Below, piece by piece: positions 1-9,583 of a DNA stretch of 64,000 nucleotides (position 1 is its first letter; each line of letters begins with the position of its first letter). Source of the DNA: Cantharellus purpuraceus (Eukaryota; Basidiomycota; Agaricomycetes; Cantharellales; Hydnaceae); contig JALBUN010000023.1 of the NCBI GenBank assembly GCA_025174535.1, positions 2,046,001-2,110,000 on the forward strand. Direction: 5' to 3'. Made by a program: the position numbers and the translations under genes. The notes under the pieces were generated by a model. The model saw nothing but the letters and a program-made list of their open reading frames with translations. It had not been told where the DNA came from and did no database searches.

Positions 1-972
1 GCTGCTGCCATCGCTGCAGCACAGACCATCTCTCAGACCACCTCATTTCCCACACCTTCTCCTACATCGTCATCCGTTTGCCCAATAAGGGCAGCTGAAC
101 CAGCCAAATTCAATGGAGATCGTGCAGAGTCGGAAGGTTTCATTCGCTCTATCAGGCTTGCCATTGCAGTCCAGCCTACATCTTTCCCAGATGAGCGGAC
201 CAAGATCCTCTATGCCCTCTCTTTTATGACAGGAGGTTCTGCTGAAGTATGGGCGCACAATGAGACACAGGCAGTCATTGACAGGACCTCACCGCTCTCC
301 ACCTTGGAGGAATTCATTAAGCAAGTGGAGAACGCTTTTGGGGACCCTGACCGCTCTCGAACAGCACGAACAAAGCTACACGATCTTAGGATGACACCTG
401 GCATGTCAGCGGATGAATACACGGCACAGTTTGAGATACTAGCAGGAAGGACTGGGTTTAATGATGCAGCACTGGAAGATGCCTATGCCCGAGGGCTCCC
501 TGCAATGATTCTTGACAAGATCCATGCACAGCCATCCCTCCCATCCGATCTCAAGGCATGGAAGGAAGCGGCCTGTCAAATTGACCGCAACCACCGTCGT
601 CTTCTAGAAGTGAGACGTGCTCAGACTTCCCTCACTCCTGCCTGCTCTACCCCATCCCGCCCTCACAGCACTCCAGTCATCTCTGTACCAACTACCTTGG
701 CAACCTCTAATGGTGCTGCACCTATGGATATTGACTCCAACCGCCATCGCATTGAGACTCAGACGTGCTATAACTGTGGAAAGCGTGGCCATATATCCCC
801 AGCATGCCCTGAACCACGCAAGGAACGTATCCGAGCTGATCTCACACAAACAGCAATTGCAGGCATGATATCAGAGTCAGTAGCAGCTGCACTGAAGGCC
901 AAGGAAGAAGCGCAGAAGGCAGTAATTCCAAAGCAAGAGGAGAAGCAGGATTTTCAGGCCAGTCAGCAGTGA
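1..972 (+). CDS. Gag polyprotein of gypsy-1 (5' partial)
   Basis: Structural protein that would form the cytoplasmic virus-like particle and package element RNA. The frame is open from the first base, so the true start lies outside; about 323 codons are visible. The middle part is the helical retrotransposon gag domain. A nucleocapsid zinc knuckle, CYNCGKRGHISPAC (CX2CX4HX4C), lies at about 766-807. The C-terminal tail is rich in Lys, Glu and Gln. The gag stop TGA at 970-972 overlaps the first codon of the following open frame (GTG at 969) by four bases, which suggests pol is made by a -1 frameshift or by reinitiation. Gag looks intact in the visible part. Confidence 0.9.
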   Translation, partial: AAAIAAAQTISQTTSFPTPSPTSSSVCPIRAAEPAKFNGDRAESEGFIRSIRLAIAVQPTSFPDERTKILYALSFMTGGSAEVWAHNETQAVIDRTSPLSTLEEFIKQVENAFGDPDRSRTARTKLHDLRMTPGMSADEYTAQFEILAGRTGFNDAALEDAYARGLPAMILDKIHAQPSLPSDLKAWKEAACQIDRNHRRLLEVRRAQTSLTPACSTPSRPHSTPVISVPTTLATSNGAAPMDIDSNRHRIETQTCYNCGKRGHISPACPEPRKERIRADLTQTAIAGMISESVAAALKAKEEAQKAVIPKQEEKQDFQASQQ

Positions 973-3900
973 AGAGCATGCCCTGCCTGACAAACCAGTT
1001 TTCAGTTCTTGAATCATGTACTGTAGGGCTCACAAGCGATATGTTACACGCACACTCCCTTGTCCATCAGACTGAAACCAAAACAGCCATGCCTGAAAAC
1101 CCTTCTCAACTTCCAGCTAAACATGATGACCCTCCTCGTCTCTACCTTCGATCTGCAGACATCCGTCGATGTACAAGAATTCCCATGAAAATCCACTCGG
1201 TAGACACTGGATACCCTCTAGCTGTGGATGCACTCCTCGATAGTGGTGCTACAGGAATGTTCATTGATGCAGAATATGTCAAAGCAGAGAAACTTCGAAC
1301 ACGCCCTCTACCACGTGCCATACCTGTTTATAACATTGATGGGACCCCAAATGAAGCAGGTTCAATCAAGGAAGAAGTCGATCTCATCTGCACATATGGG
1401 ACCCATACTGAACGTGCCACATTTTCAGTCACAAGCCTGGGAACCTTTGGCATAATTGTTGGGCACACCTGGCTTGTGAAGCACAACCCAGAGGTAGACT
1501 GGCGTACAGGAAAGGTACAGATGACTCGCTGCCCTGATTCATGTGGAGAAGTACCAGAACACAAAGAGCATTCGCTTGGTACAACTCCTTCAAATGGCAA
1601 GAACTCACACGGGCAACCCCAATACGAGGGAGACCGAACATTTGTTATCTTTGTAGAAGAAGACTTGGAGAATATCTATGCTGGTTCAACAGTTTCTCAA
1701 CAGCTCGCACAGAAGGCTGCAGAATCCACTCCAGTCAAAACCTTTGAGGAGATTGTCCCAAAGGCGTACTGGGGATTTAAGGATGTTTTTGCAAAGGAGT
1801 CCTTTGACCAACTTCCACCTCGAAAACTGTGGGACCACGCTATTGAACTCACTCCAGGAGCACAACCCTTCAGCACAAAGGTCTATCCAATGTCCCCAAA
1901 TGAGCAGAAGGAGTTGGACGCATTCCTTGAGGAGAACCTACGGAATCATCGTATACGTCCTTCCAAGTCACCCATGGCATCCCCTGTCTTTTTGTGAAGA
2001 AGAAGGACGGTAATCTTCGTTTTGTGCAAGACTACCTCAAGCTGAATGATATCACAATCAAGAACGCCTACCCACTACCCCTGGTACCAGACATCATGAA
2101 TAAAATTGCCGCAGCCAATGCCAAGTACTTTACCAAGCTTGACATCCGATGGGGATATAACAATGTGCGTATTAAAGAGGGCGATGAGTGGAAGGCAGCC
2201 TTTCGAACCAATCGTGGTCTATTTGAACCCCTGGTCATGTTCTTTGGTCTCACAAACAGCCCAGCAACCTTTCAGACGATGATGAATGGCATTTTCAAGG
2301 AGCTCATTGATGATGGCACTATGGTAGTGTTCATGGACGACATCCTCATTTTCACTGAATCCCTAGAACAACACCACACGATCGTGCAATCTGTCCTTGA
2401 AATTCTTTGGGCCAACCACCTGTACCTCAAACCAGAGAAATGCCTTTTCTCGCAACAGAAGGTAGATTATCTTGGATTGATTCTCTCACAGGGACAGGTA
2501 GCTATGGACCCAGTTAAGGTGGCTGGAGTCAGGGACTGGCCCACACCGTGCAATGTGACAGAAGTCAAATCCTTCCTGGGTTTCATCAATTTCTATCGTC
2601 GCTTCATTGAGGACTTCTCACATATCGCAAAGCCTCTGAATCGGTTAACAAAGGCAGATACACAGTGGTCCTGGATACCTGATGGCCCAGAACAAGAAGC
2701 CTTTGATAAACTCAAGCAGCTTGTCACGTCAACTCCAATCCTTGTCCTCCCAGATCAAACCAAGCATTTTTGACTAGAGACAGATGCTTCAGCATATGCA
2801 ACAGGTGCTGTTCTATCTCAACTCTGTGACGATGAGAAATGGAGGCCGGTAGGTTTTGTATCCAAGAGCCTTTCAGATGCAGAGCGCAACTATGCCATCC
2901 ATGATAAGGAATTGCTCTCAGTCATCCGTGGACTAGAAGAATGGCGCCACATCTTGGAAGGGACCAAATACAAGATTGAAATCCTTAACGACCATCAAAA
3001 CCTCACATATTTCCGTACAGCTCAAAATCTCAATCGTCGACAAGCTCGCTGGTCACTATACCTTTATCGTTTTGACTTTGAACTGATCCACCGTCCTGGA
3101 CGACATTCAGCCAAACCTGATGCCCTCTCACGACGTGTAGATCATAAGCGGGGGGAGGAAGATAACCAGAACCAGATTCTTCTTGGCCCTGAGCTGTTCC
3201 ACATCGATGCGACATCCACCTATCCAGGGCCAGAAGCTCAAATGATCACAGGAGAAGGAGACATATTCCTGGAACGTGTGCGGAATTGCACCAACAGAGA
3301 TGAAAAGGTTGTAAAGGCTCTTAAGGAACTTGGCCCCTCTCGGAATTTACGAGGACAGGAATGGACCGAGGAGAATGGACTCGTCCTCTATCGTGGCAAG
3401 GTATATGTCCCTCTTGACCCAAAATTGCGCCATGACATTGTAAGGGCACACCACGATACTCACATTACAGGTCACCCTGGTCGCTGGAGAACAACAGAAC
3501 TTGTATCCCGCAGCTACTGGTGGCCTGGATTTGGACGATACATTGCCAAATACGTCAAGGGATGTGACCTCTGCAATCGGACAAAAACTTTCCCTGCTCC
3601 TCCTATGGGTAAACTCCTGCCTAATCGTGTCCCAGATCGGAGGTGGCAAGTGATATCTGTTGACCTTATTGTAGAACTACCCATCAGCCATGGCTATGAT
3701 GCACTCCTTGTCGTTGTGGACCGTCTTTCCAAACGAGCACATGTTATCCCTACCACCTCTGACATCAACTCCATAGGAGTTGCACGACTTTTCCGAGACC
3801 ATGTGTGGAAACACCACGGCCTTCCTGAGGAGATCATCAGTGACCGTGGCACCCAGTTTGTCTCTCAATTTATGCGTGAGCTCAATAAGCTTTTGGGGAT

Positions 3901-4867
3901 CAAGGTTGCAGCATCCACAGCATATCATCCACAAACCGATGGTCAGACGGAAAGGGTCAATCAAGAAATTGAACAATACTTGAGGCTTTTCGTCAATCAG
4001 CGCCAGGATGACTGGATTGAGTGGGTTCCTCTTGCCGAATTCACATACAACAACCGCATCCACTCCTCCACGCAATCAAACCCCTTCATGCTTGATACAG
4101 GCCAACACCCAAGGCTTGGGTTAGAGCCAATCCGAGAGACACGACTTGAAGCACTGGAAGAATTCACTGAGCGTATGGAGACAGCCACCACTGAGGCTCG
4201 CTCCACCCTGGAAAAGGCAGCAGATGATATGGCACGATTCTATGATGCCCATCGGCAAGCAGCCCCAGTATACAAACTTGGTGACAAGGTCTGGCTCAAT
4301 GCACAAAATATCACCACCACCCGTCCAACCAAGAAACTTGATCACAAATGGTTAGGACCGTATGTGATTAATAAAGTGGTCTCACGAAATGCCTATGGCC
4401 TACGACTTCCCCCAATCTTTGGCCGCACTCATCCAGTGTTCTCTGTTGTCTTACTCCGTCCTTATGAAAAGGATCCCATCCCTGAACGCCAGTCATCTCC
4501 TCCACCACCTCCAGTCATTCGAGATGGAGTACAGGAATACTAAGTTGAGAAGATCCTTGACAGCAGAGTTTTCCGAGGAAGACTGGAATACCTGGTGCGT
4601 TGGAAGGGCTATGGAGCTGCTGACGACCTCTGGATCCCAGCTAAGGATGCCAGTGGGGCTAGAAGGCGCATTGCAGACTTCCATCAGGAAAATCCTGAAG
4701 CCCCAAGGCGTATTTCGGCAGCCACCTATGCGGCTCTTCCCTTCAGACGCTTTGAGAACTTCACAGAACCTCCCAAACAGGTCCTCTTTGATTGGACAGC
4801 TGGCAGGAACCCAACACGTGGTATTGGACACATTTCAGAGCCGCAGAATAGGCACAGTGAAGCTTAG
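969..4867 (+). pseudogene. Pol polyprotein of gypsy-1 (PR-RT-RNaseH-INT-chromodomain), broken
   Basis: The protease active site LLDSGATG lies near 1232-1255. The reverse transcriptase has the catalytic box VVFMDDILIF near 2326-2355, a YMDD-type variant. RNase H starts at ETDASAYATG, 2777-2806. Integrase has an HHCC zinc-binding part (3450-3580) and a DDE core: D in ISVDLI, D in ISDRGTQF, E in QTERVNQEIE. A chromodomain with YLVRWKGYG follows at about 4540-4690. Damage: a one-base loss in a T run near 1990 shifts frame between protease and RT; TGA at 2771-2773 sits where family members read Arg; TAA at 4541-4543 sits at the chromodomain start. The three pieces are otherwise collinear, so decay is recent. 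Confidence 0.9.
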
Positions 4868-4906
4868 CGCTCACCAAATTCATCCATGCCGAAATTCCAC
4901 TAACTG

Positions 4907-4914
4907 TATATAAG
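4907..4914 (+). promoter_or_regulatory. TATA box of the small ORF of gypsy-1
   Basis: TATATAAG lies 60 bp upstream of the ATG at 4974 and after the end of pol. It is the only strong TATA match between pol and the LTR, so I infer a separate core promoter for the small ORF. No transcript evidence is available. Confidence 0.5.
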
Positions 4915-4973
4915 CCAGTGAATCCACTTCCCCTTCCTCAGTAAAACCATCATCGTTCACTACCCAACCCACC

Positions 4974-5411
4974 ATGCCTTACCAGTCTGAATCCACCCCT
5001 CTACGCTCACTCCGTTCCTACCCCTCAATCACTTGGTCAGTTGACTCAAGGGATACTGCACGTGCTGTAGAGGATTATAACCTCCCATCTCCACCTCCAC
5101 AAGTTCATTTCCCCTTCTGGCATCGTAATCCATCCAGACGCCAGACATACTACATCGGGGACCCTCTATTCATCGGCAACTATGACATACCATATGCCTT
5201 CCAAGGGCTCGCCGGTAAAGTCACCTATGAGGGAGGGGAGATGATACTTGGGGCAGTTTTCAGCACGAACAATCCCATATACCCTGGAGAGTTCACCATC
5301 CCACTTTACCCCAAGGCAGAGAAGAGTCACCATCAACACTCGTCATGGGCTCTACTTTGGCAGAGAGTGAGAAGGGACCTTGCAGAGTGCTTCAGGGTGT
5401 GTCTCTCTTGA
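4974..5411 (+). CDS. Accessory ORF of gypsy-1, 145 aa, unknown function
   Basis: I do not recognise this protein. It has no signal peptide, membrane segment, zinc knuckle or Env-like feature. It sits between the chromodomain and the purine-rich tract, the place env occupies in some gypsy elements. It shares an ordered set of motifs with the 144-aa ORF at 7328-7762: W-S-[VL]-D near residue 21, P-P-P-x-V near 40, Y-x-I-G-D-P-x-F near 60, then P-Y-x-F, and a C-terminal W-x-R-[IV] helix with Cys residues. Length, order and position agree, although general sequence identity is low. The frame is intact while pol in the same copy is broken. Cytoplasmic or nuclear location cannot be predicted. Confidence 0.7.
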   Translation: MPYQSESTPLRSLRSYPSITWSVDSRDTARAVEDYNLPSPPPQVHFPFWHRNPSRRQTYYIGDPLFIGNYDIPYAFQGLAGKVTYEGGEMILGAVFSTNNPIYPGEFTIPLYPKAEKSHHQHSSWALLWQRVRRDLAECFRVCLS

Positions 5412-5447
5412 GATGGATGGGACGATAGTGCATATCGAGACGACATG

Positions 5448-5464
5448 CATTTAGAGGGAGGTGA
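5448..5464 (+). other. Polypurine tract of gypsy-1
   Basis: A purine-rich stretch, TTTAGAGGGAGGTGA, directly precedes the LTR tip TGTCAGGG at 5465. This is the expected primer site for plus-strand DNA synthesis and fixes the LTR boundary. Confidence 0.6.
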
Positions 5465-6109
5465 TGTCAGGGTTCAAATAAGTCATATTCTATTTTTAGT
5501 ATTTTCTCTTGACACCCCTATCAGCGCAGCCTGTCAGGGTGCGTCTCCCCTATATCATTGCCCCTATCACTTCCCCTATCTTTCCTCCCCTATCTTGGTT
5601 CTCCTATCCGTCTCCATCATTTAGTATAAAGACTTGCCTTGGTGCAGTGTGATCCCCTCAGCTTGATCTCTGAGGATATCCGCTGTACCAGGTAAGTCCC
5701 ATGTATTTATCAGAAACAGCTGTATAGACTGAGGATATCCGCTGTACCAGCTGGCATTATTTCTTATCGGCTCTCACTTATTGAGTATCTTGTTGTTGTG
5801 GCCTCGTCATCAGCGTCGCCCTCACAGTACAGCGGATATCCTCAGTCTATACAGCTGTTTCTGATAAATACATGGAACTTACCTGGTACAGCGGATATCC
5901 TCAGAGATCAAGCTGAGGGGATCACACTGCACCAAGGCGAGTCTTTATACTAAATGATGGAGACAGATAGGAGAACCAAGATAGGGGAGGAAAGATAGGG
6001 GAAGTGATAGGGGCAATGAAATAGGGGAGACACACCCTGACAGGCTGCGCTGATAGGGGTGTCAAGAGAAAATACTAAAAATAGAATATGACTTATTTGA
6101 ACCCTGACA
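5465..6109. repeat. gypsy-1 LTR in foldback: 283-bp inverted arms, 79-bp loop
   Basis: Arm 5465-5747 begins TGTCAGGGTT and its reverse complement is found at 5827-6109, which ends AACCCTGACA. The arms differ by only a few substitutions. The left arm follows the polypurine tract, so it is LTR sequence. The loop 5748-5826 ends in CTCACA and may contain the natural LTR end. The whole segment has perfect TGTCAGGG/CCCTGACA tips. Confidence 0.85.
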
Positions 6110-6110
6110 T

Positions 6111-6706
6111 TGAATCCTCACCTGGCATTTGTATATCTAAATATTCTCTATTATACCAATAATATTAATATATATTACTGTTATATTCATATAAATAATT
6201 ATGTTCATCCATAACAAACATCTTATCTTTTAAAGTTTATTAAAATATGAAATATATATTTATATTTATAAAAATTTAAGATATCCAAAAAAAACTTGGG
6301 TATCTGAAATCTTTAAAGATATCCAGATTGTAACTCCCTATTTTTATGATCATTATTAAAATTCTGATGTACATCTTGTATACATCAGAATATTGTATAA
6401 CAGCATCCTTCCGAACAAGCGTCCTAGCCTCTAAGTGCATTCCCCTCTTTTTGGAATATCTGGACCCCTAAGCATCCATGAACTCTAGACTCTGGAAGTC
6501 TTATTCATTCCCTGCTGCTAAGAAACGTATTACCTTCCTGTGTATCGTCTGCATTGACCTTACAACAGATTGTAACCAAAGTACAAACGTTAAATTGTTT
6601 CTGGAGTTGTGCTGCAGTAGGATTTGATATTCTTCTCAGCTGTTCATTCATGGAATTGTGGTGATTTAGAGTTTGCCCTAACACCATAATTTTGTGGGTT
6701 CCAAAA
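6111..6706 (-). repeat. copia-like LTR (TGTTTTGGAACC family), with AT-rich part
   Basis: Read on the minus strand the segment starts TGTTTTGGAACC at 6706 and ends GGATTCA at 6111, giving TG..CA ends. It is preceded on that strand by a purine tract (AAAAAGGGGAGGGTG), as a 3' LTR would be. The first about 270 bp recur at 12427-12700 (+), 52059-52310 (+) and 13859-13947 (-). The part 6120-6370 is very AT-rich and is not shared by the other copies. Confidence 0.65.
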
Positions 6707-7110
6707 CACACCCTCCCCTTTTTGAATGAGACGTGATCTCATTCGGTACTTCTTAATCATACAGCTCCTTGTGAAGCTGTTCTGATGAGTCGGTGTCCAT
6801 ATGGTTGTATTGTTCATATGGTTCCAGAGGGGGACGGCTCTCAGTTGTCCCCAATGTGGTTGTGGTATCCTCATCCACTTGAATGGATGAGGAGGATGCA
6901 ATTGCTACTGCAGCATCCTGATTGAGTTCATGATTAAGTTGATTGTGACCCAAACACTCAGCAAGAGAGTGTTTAGCAGCTTTATGAGCTGCTTGGGAGA
7001 CTCCCTGAGTCTCCTGCTTTCACTTACCAACCCTAGTAGGCTGGTTAAAAGCTGCTTCAGAGGTGATGTGTTTAGCAAACTCCTCTAATATAGCAGTGTG
7101 ATCAGGGGTG
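6707..7110 (-). pseudogene. C-terminal coding remnant of a retroelement, probably copia-type
   Basis: On the minus strand an open frame of 66 codons (6753-6953) continues upstream, after a stop, into more coding-looking sequence with motifs such as AAHKAAKHSLAE. It lies directly before the purine tract and LTR at 6706, where the end of a pol polyprotein is expected. No catalytic motif is present, so the family assignment rests on position only. The 1.41-kb unit at 7122 cuts it off. Confidence 0.4.
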
Positions 7111-7200
7111 ATGCCTCCCAATGACGAGCCAGGACGCATTGAGGACGCATATCGAACCACTCTGACAGTTCAACTCCGCCAGCGTCTTTTCGTATCAACT

Positions 7201-7208
7201 TTTAAATA
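7201..7208 (+). promoter_or_regulatory. TATA-like element upstream of the unit ORF
   Basis: TTTAAATA lies 120 bp upstream of the ATG at 7328. The element and the intervening CT-rich leader are conserved in the copy before 59195, where it reads TTTTAAATAG. Confidence 0.4.
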
Positions 7209-7327
7209 GCGCCGCAACTCCCTATCCACCTCAGTCTCTAAATCGAGCCATCGATTGTCACTCGTGTTTCATCGCCATCGATCATTATCAGCCTTCTATT
7301 CACACCGATCCTTTCATCATCATTCAC

Positions 7328-7762
7328 ATGGCTTCCCATTCTATTCCCCTCTCCAACATCACTTCTAATAATACGTCACACTGGTCTCTGGACACAGAGG
7401 ACTATCAAAAATACGCCGAGCTCCATGGGCATGTTAAGCCACCTCCACGTGTCAAAATACTTCCAAAACTCTTTCAACGTCCAAGATCCCCACCATGTCT
7501 CTCTTATGCCATTGGCGATCCCATATTCTTTCACAATTCCGTTGAACCATATACATTCCTCGACATTTCACCTCTATATCGTAACACGGATAGAAGAGTC
7601 GAACGTGAGGTAGAATTTCAGTCGCCATTGCCGACCTATCCTCCCACTTCAATCCGACTCAGGTTACATCGTGTCAGGCAAAGGGACCAAATACTCTTGG
7701 AGCGGGATACCATATGGAGACGGATCACTAAGACAATAAGGAGTATTTGTTGTGGAAGCTGA
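7328..7762 (+). CDS. LTR-unit ORF, 144 aa, same family as the gypsy-1 accessory ORF
   Basis: Unknown function. The protein starts MASHSIPLSN and carries WSLDTEDY (residues 19-26), a KPPP motif at about 37, Y-A-I-G-D-P-I-F near 60 and a C-terminal helix IWRRITKTIR followed by a Cys pair. The central part is rich in Pro and Arg. The same ORF is present in three further copies: 5'-truncated at 53669-54064, and at 59195-59626 and 61557-61126 with a shortened C-terminus. Differences between copies are scattered substitutions without stop codons, which suggests that the frame was kept during amplification. It precedes the second TATA box of the unit, hence lies in U3 if the unit is an LTR. An RNA-only role cannot be excluded. 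Confidence 0.65.
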   Translation: MASHSIPLSNITSNNTSHWSLDTEDYQKYAELHGHVKPPPRVKILPKLFQRPRSPPCLSYAIGDPIFFHNSVEPYTFLDISPLYRNTDRRVEREVEFQSPLPTYPPTSIRLRLHRVRQRDQILLERDTIWRRITKTIRSICCGS

Positions 7763-8097
7763 CGGAAGTCCTCATGTGACTCAGGGTCAATTAACCTTCG
7801 GAGCCGTAGGGAAGATGGTATTGGTGGATGTTTCTATTGTTCTTTTATATGACTCACCCCTGTTTCATCTTTTAATTCATTCATACACGACTTACTCATC
7901 CTTGTTCTATTTTTGGTTCTTTTATTACTCATCGCCCCCTATTCTTACAAAGATTACCCCTATCTGTCGTTTCATTTCTCCATGATTTCCCCTTTAGTAG
8001 TTCAACTTCACACGCTTCGTCAGCTGGCTTGATCAGCATTTCTTGCATCATATCGCATCATTTGCTCCTCATATTGTGTTGTTGTGCCCTGGGGATT

Positions 8098-8108
8098 TTT
8101 ATATAAAA
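8098..8108 (+). promoter_or_regulatory. Core promoter of the 1.41-kb LTR-like unit
   Basis: TTTATATAAAAGG is a strong TATA box, conserved at about 54403 and 59945. It is followed after about 30 bp by repeated 'gctcta' words, a likely start region for the retroelement transcript. Confidence 0.6.
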
Positions 8109-8555
8109 GGGCGCTAGTCTTCGCCTTTGGAATCAATTAACAAGTTTTCAGCCAACGCTCTAAAGTCAAAGTCCACGCTCTAAGTCTACGCTCTACGCTC
8201 TACATCACAATCCATCATCTCTACACCGAGGTAAACACCTTGGTTCAACGATCAGATTTCCCTCCGCCACCGAGAGGTTGATTCTCCTGAAACCAGCTTT
8301 CGCGTACCTCCCAACCGGGCTCCGCATTGTCATCCAGTCACAGAGCACGATCAGCCATCGGGACCGACCTTTTGCTCCCATCCTCATCCAACCACAGAGC
8401 ACTATCCCACTTCCCTGTTACGTACTCCTCGCCCTGATTGATCTTTGGAGTGCTGAACAACTGCGTTACACACCGTCTGCTTGCTAGGACCGTTGCGCGC
8501 AGGCTTATAGGATCTATTCCTTAAGCGAACCGACACCGATCACCCAAACCACAGT

Positions 8556-8787
8556 GCAAGCTCTAATTCAGTATGTTCTTTGGGGAGCGAGGTAGCTCAT
8601 GAGACCTCCTTGGGCAAGAACTTGGGCAAGAACCAGGACAAGTCCAATGACAAGGGCAAGTCCACTTCATCCCCCAACACCCAGGACAGTGACAACAAGA
8701 AGCAGTCCAACTCTGGTAAATCCAGTAACTCCAGATCCAACCCCCCTACAGCCTCTACCTCCAGAACTCTGAAGCAGAGCCCCAACC
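8556..8787 (+). pseudogene. gag C-terminal remnant of a gypsy-2-like element
   Basis: The 71-codon open frame at 8580-8795 encodes a low-complexity Lys/Asp/Ser/Asn-rich peptide with repeated GKN and DKS words. It resembles the linker of gypsy-2 gag before its zinc knuckle (about 15110-15300). The knuckle is missing. It abuts a gypsy-2 LTR start at 8788. Confidence 0.55.
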
Positions 8788-8955
8788 TGTTATGACTATA
8801 TTCATTAACGCCCAGATCCCCATCTGATCCACTCAGATCCTCATGCACATGAAATCTATACTCCATTTGGAAACCATCACGTCTCCATTTATCTGTCCAA
8901 TTGTCACAATCAATCTCACTCATCCACCTCCGGTTCTGATTGATGCATCAGTAGG
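8788..8955 (+). repeat. gypsy-2 LTR, first 168 bp only
   Basis: It starts TGTTATGACTATATTC, like the LTRs at 51900 (minus strand) and 63698 (plus strand), and is cut at 8955 by the tip of the giant inverted repeat (TGTATGGG). Confidence 0.8.
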
Positions 8956-9349
8956 TGTATGGGAACCACCTTTTCCCTATCAAATCCTATTTATGCAGCA
9001 CCAATGTGCTATACTTCGCATTTCCATTCCTAAATATCAGCATATATTTGCTTGTACTTTACTTGGAATGGACATATTCAAATATTCTCTATTTTTCCAT
9101 ATTTTTTCAGGAATATTCCATGCAGAACTCGGCCCAGAATGCTCTTATTCTGCTGTGCTACAGTTGTGGACCCATAGGCACCCACAAACCTTCACACAGC
9201 CAGCTCTCTGCCTTTGGACCAGGCATTTGGCCTGAATTCAAGCTCAGATGTCTCTGATCAATAAATATTCTGTAACTTGACAACCACAGCCTCTCAGGGC
9301 ACTATTTTCCATGGAGATCTTGACCTGAGATGTGGCTATCCATGGCTGT
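8956..9349 (+). repeat. Partial LTR-like repeat (TGTATGGG family)
   Basis: First about 390 bp of the 1.08-kb repeat seen in full at 12774-13858 (-) and 52377-53460 (-). It contains a poly(A)-signal-like AATAAA at 9260. It breaks off at CCATGGCTGT and is joined to the promoter region of the antisense gene. Confidence 0.75.
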
Positions 9350-9543
9350 GCTCTGCAAAGGCAGTACACACTAGTAACTTAAACAAGAGCACTAATGGCA
9401 GGACTATTGACAGACAATCTCACCCTGTAGATTTGTAGTCACGCGAGGTAGATACTACACTCACGCCCAAAGCAGGAATATCACTACTTTGAGTGCAATC
9501 AAGTACAGTCACACAACTGTAAGTGACCCTTGGGTCTGGAGAC

Positions 9544-9551
9544 ATATAAAA
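9544..9551 (+). promoter_or_regulatory. TATA box of the antisense gene, left-arm copy
   Basis: ATATAAAA lies 40 bp upstream of the ATG at 9584 with a CT-rich start region between them. The same box is present in the right arm at 20124-20131 on the minus strand. Confidence 0.6.
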
Positions 9552-9583
9552 GGTGGGGCATGATTGAGGTCTTATCCTCAACA

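Larger units (their letters stand above)
1..5747 (+). mobile_element. Ty3/gypsy chromodomain retrotransposon, family 1 (5' end outside window)
   Basis: The segment has, in order, gag with a CCHC knuckle, aspartic protease, reverse transcriptase, RNase H, integrase, a chromodomain, a small extra ORF, a purine-rich tract and an LTR starting TGTCAGGG at 5465. This order (integrase after RNase H, then chromodomain) is that of the chromovirus branch of Ty3/gypsy. The 5' LTR and the gag start lie upstream of base 1. Pol has one frameshift and two in-frame stops, so this copy cannot make a full polyprotein although most of its frame is open. Confidence 0.93.
7122..8535 (+). repeat. 1.41-kb LTR-like unit with internal ORF (copy 1)
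   Basis: The unit begins TGACGAGCCAGG and ends GCGAACCGACA (TG..CA). The same ends are found for the copies around 58988-61764. It holds a TATA-like element at 7201, an ORF at 7328-7762, and a second promoter at about 8100 followed by a stretch that would be R-U5. A copy of the unit at 58694-61764 is flanked by the 4-bp duplication CCAT, as expected for integrase-mediated insertion. I interpret it as a solo long LTR whose U3 region carries a gene. Confidence 0.7.

Noticed and set aside
4974..5411. Envelope gene of gypsy-1
   Set aside because: The product has no signal peptide, fusion peptide or membrane segment and is only 145 residues long.
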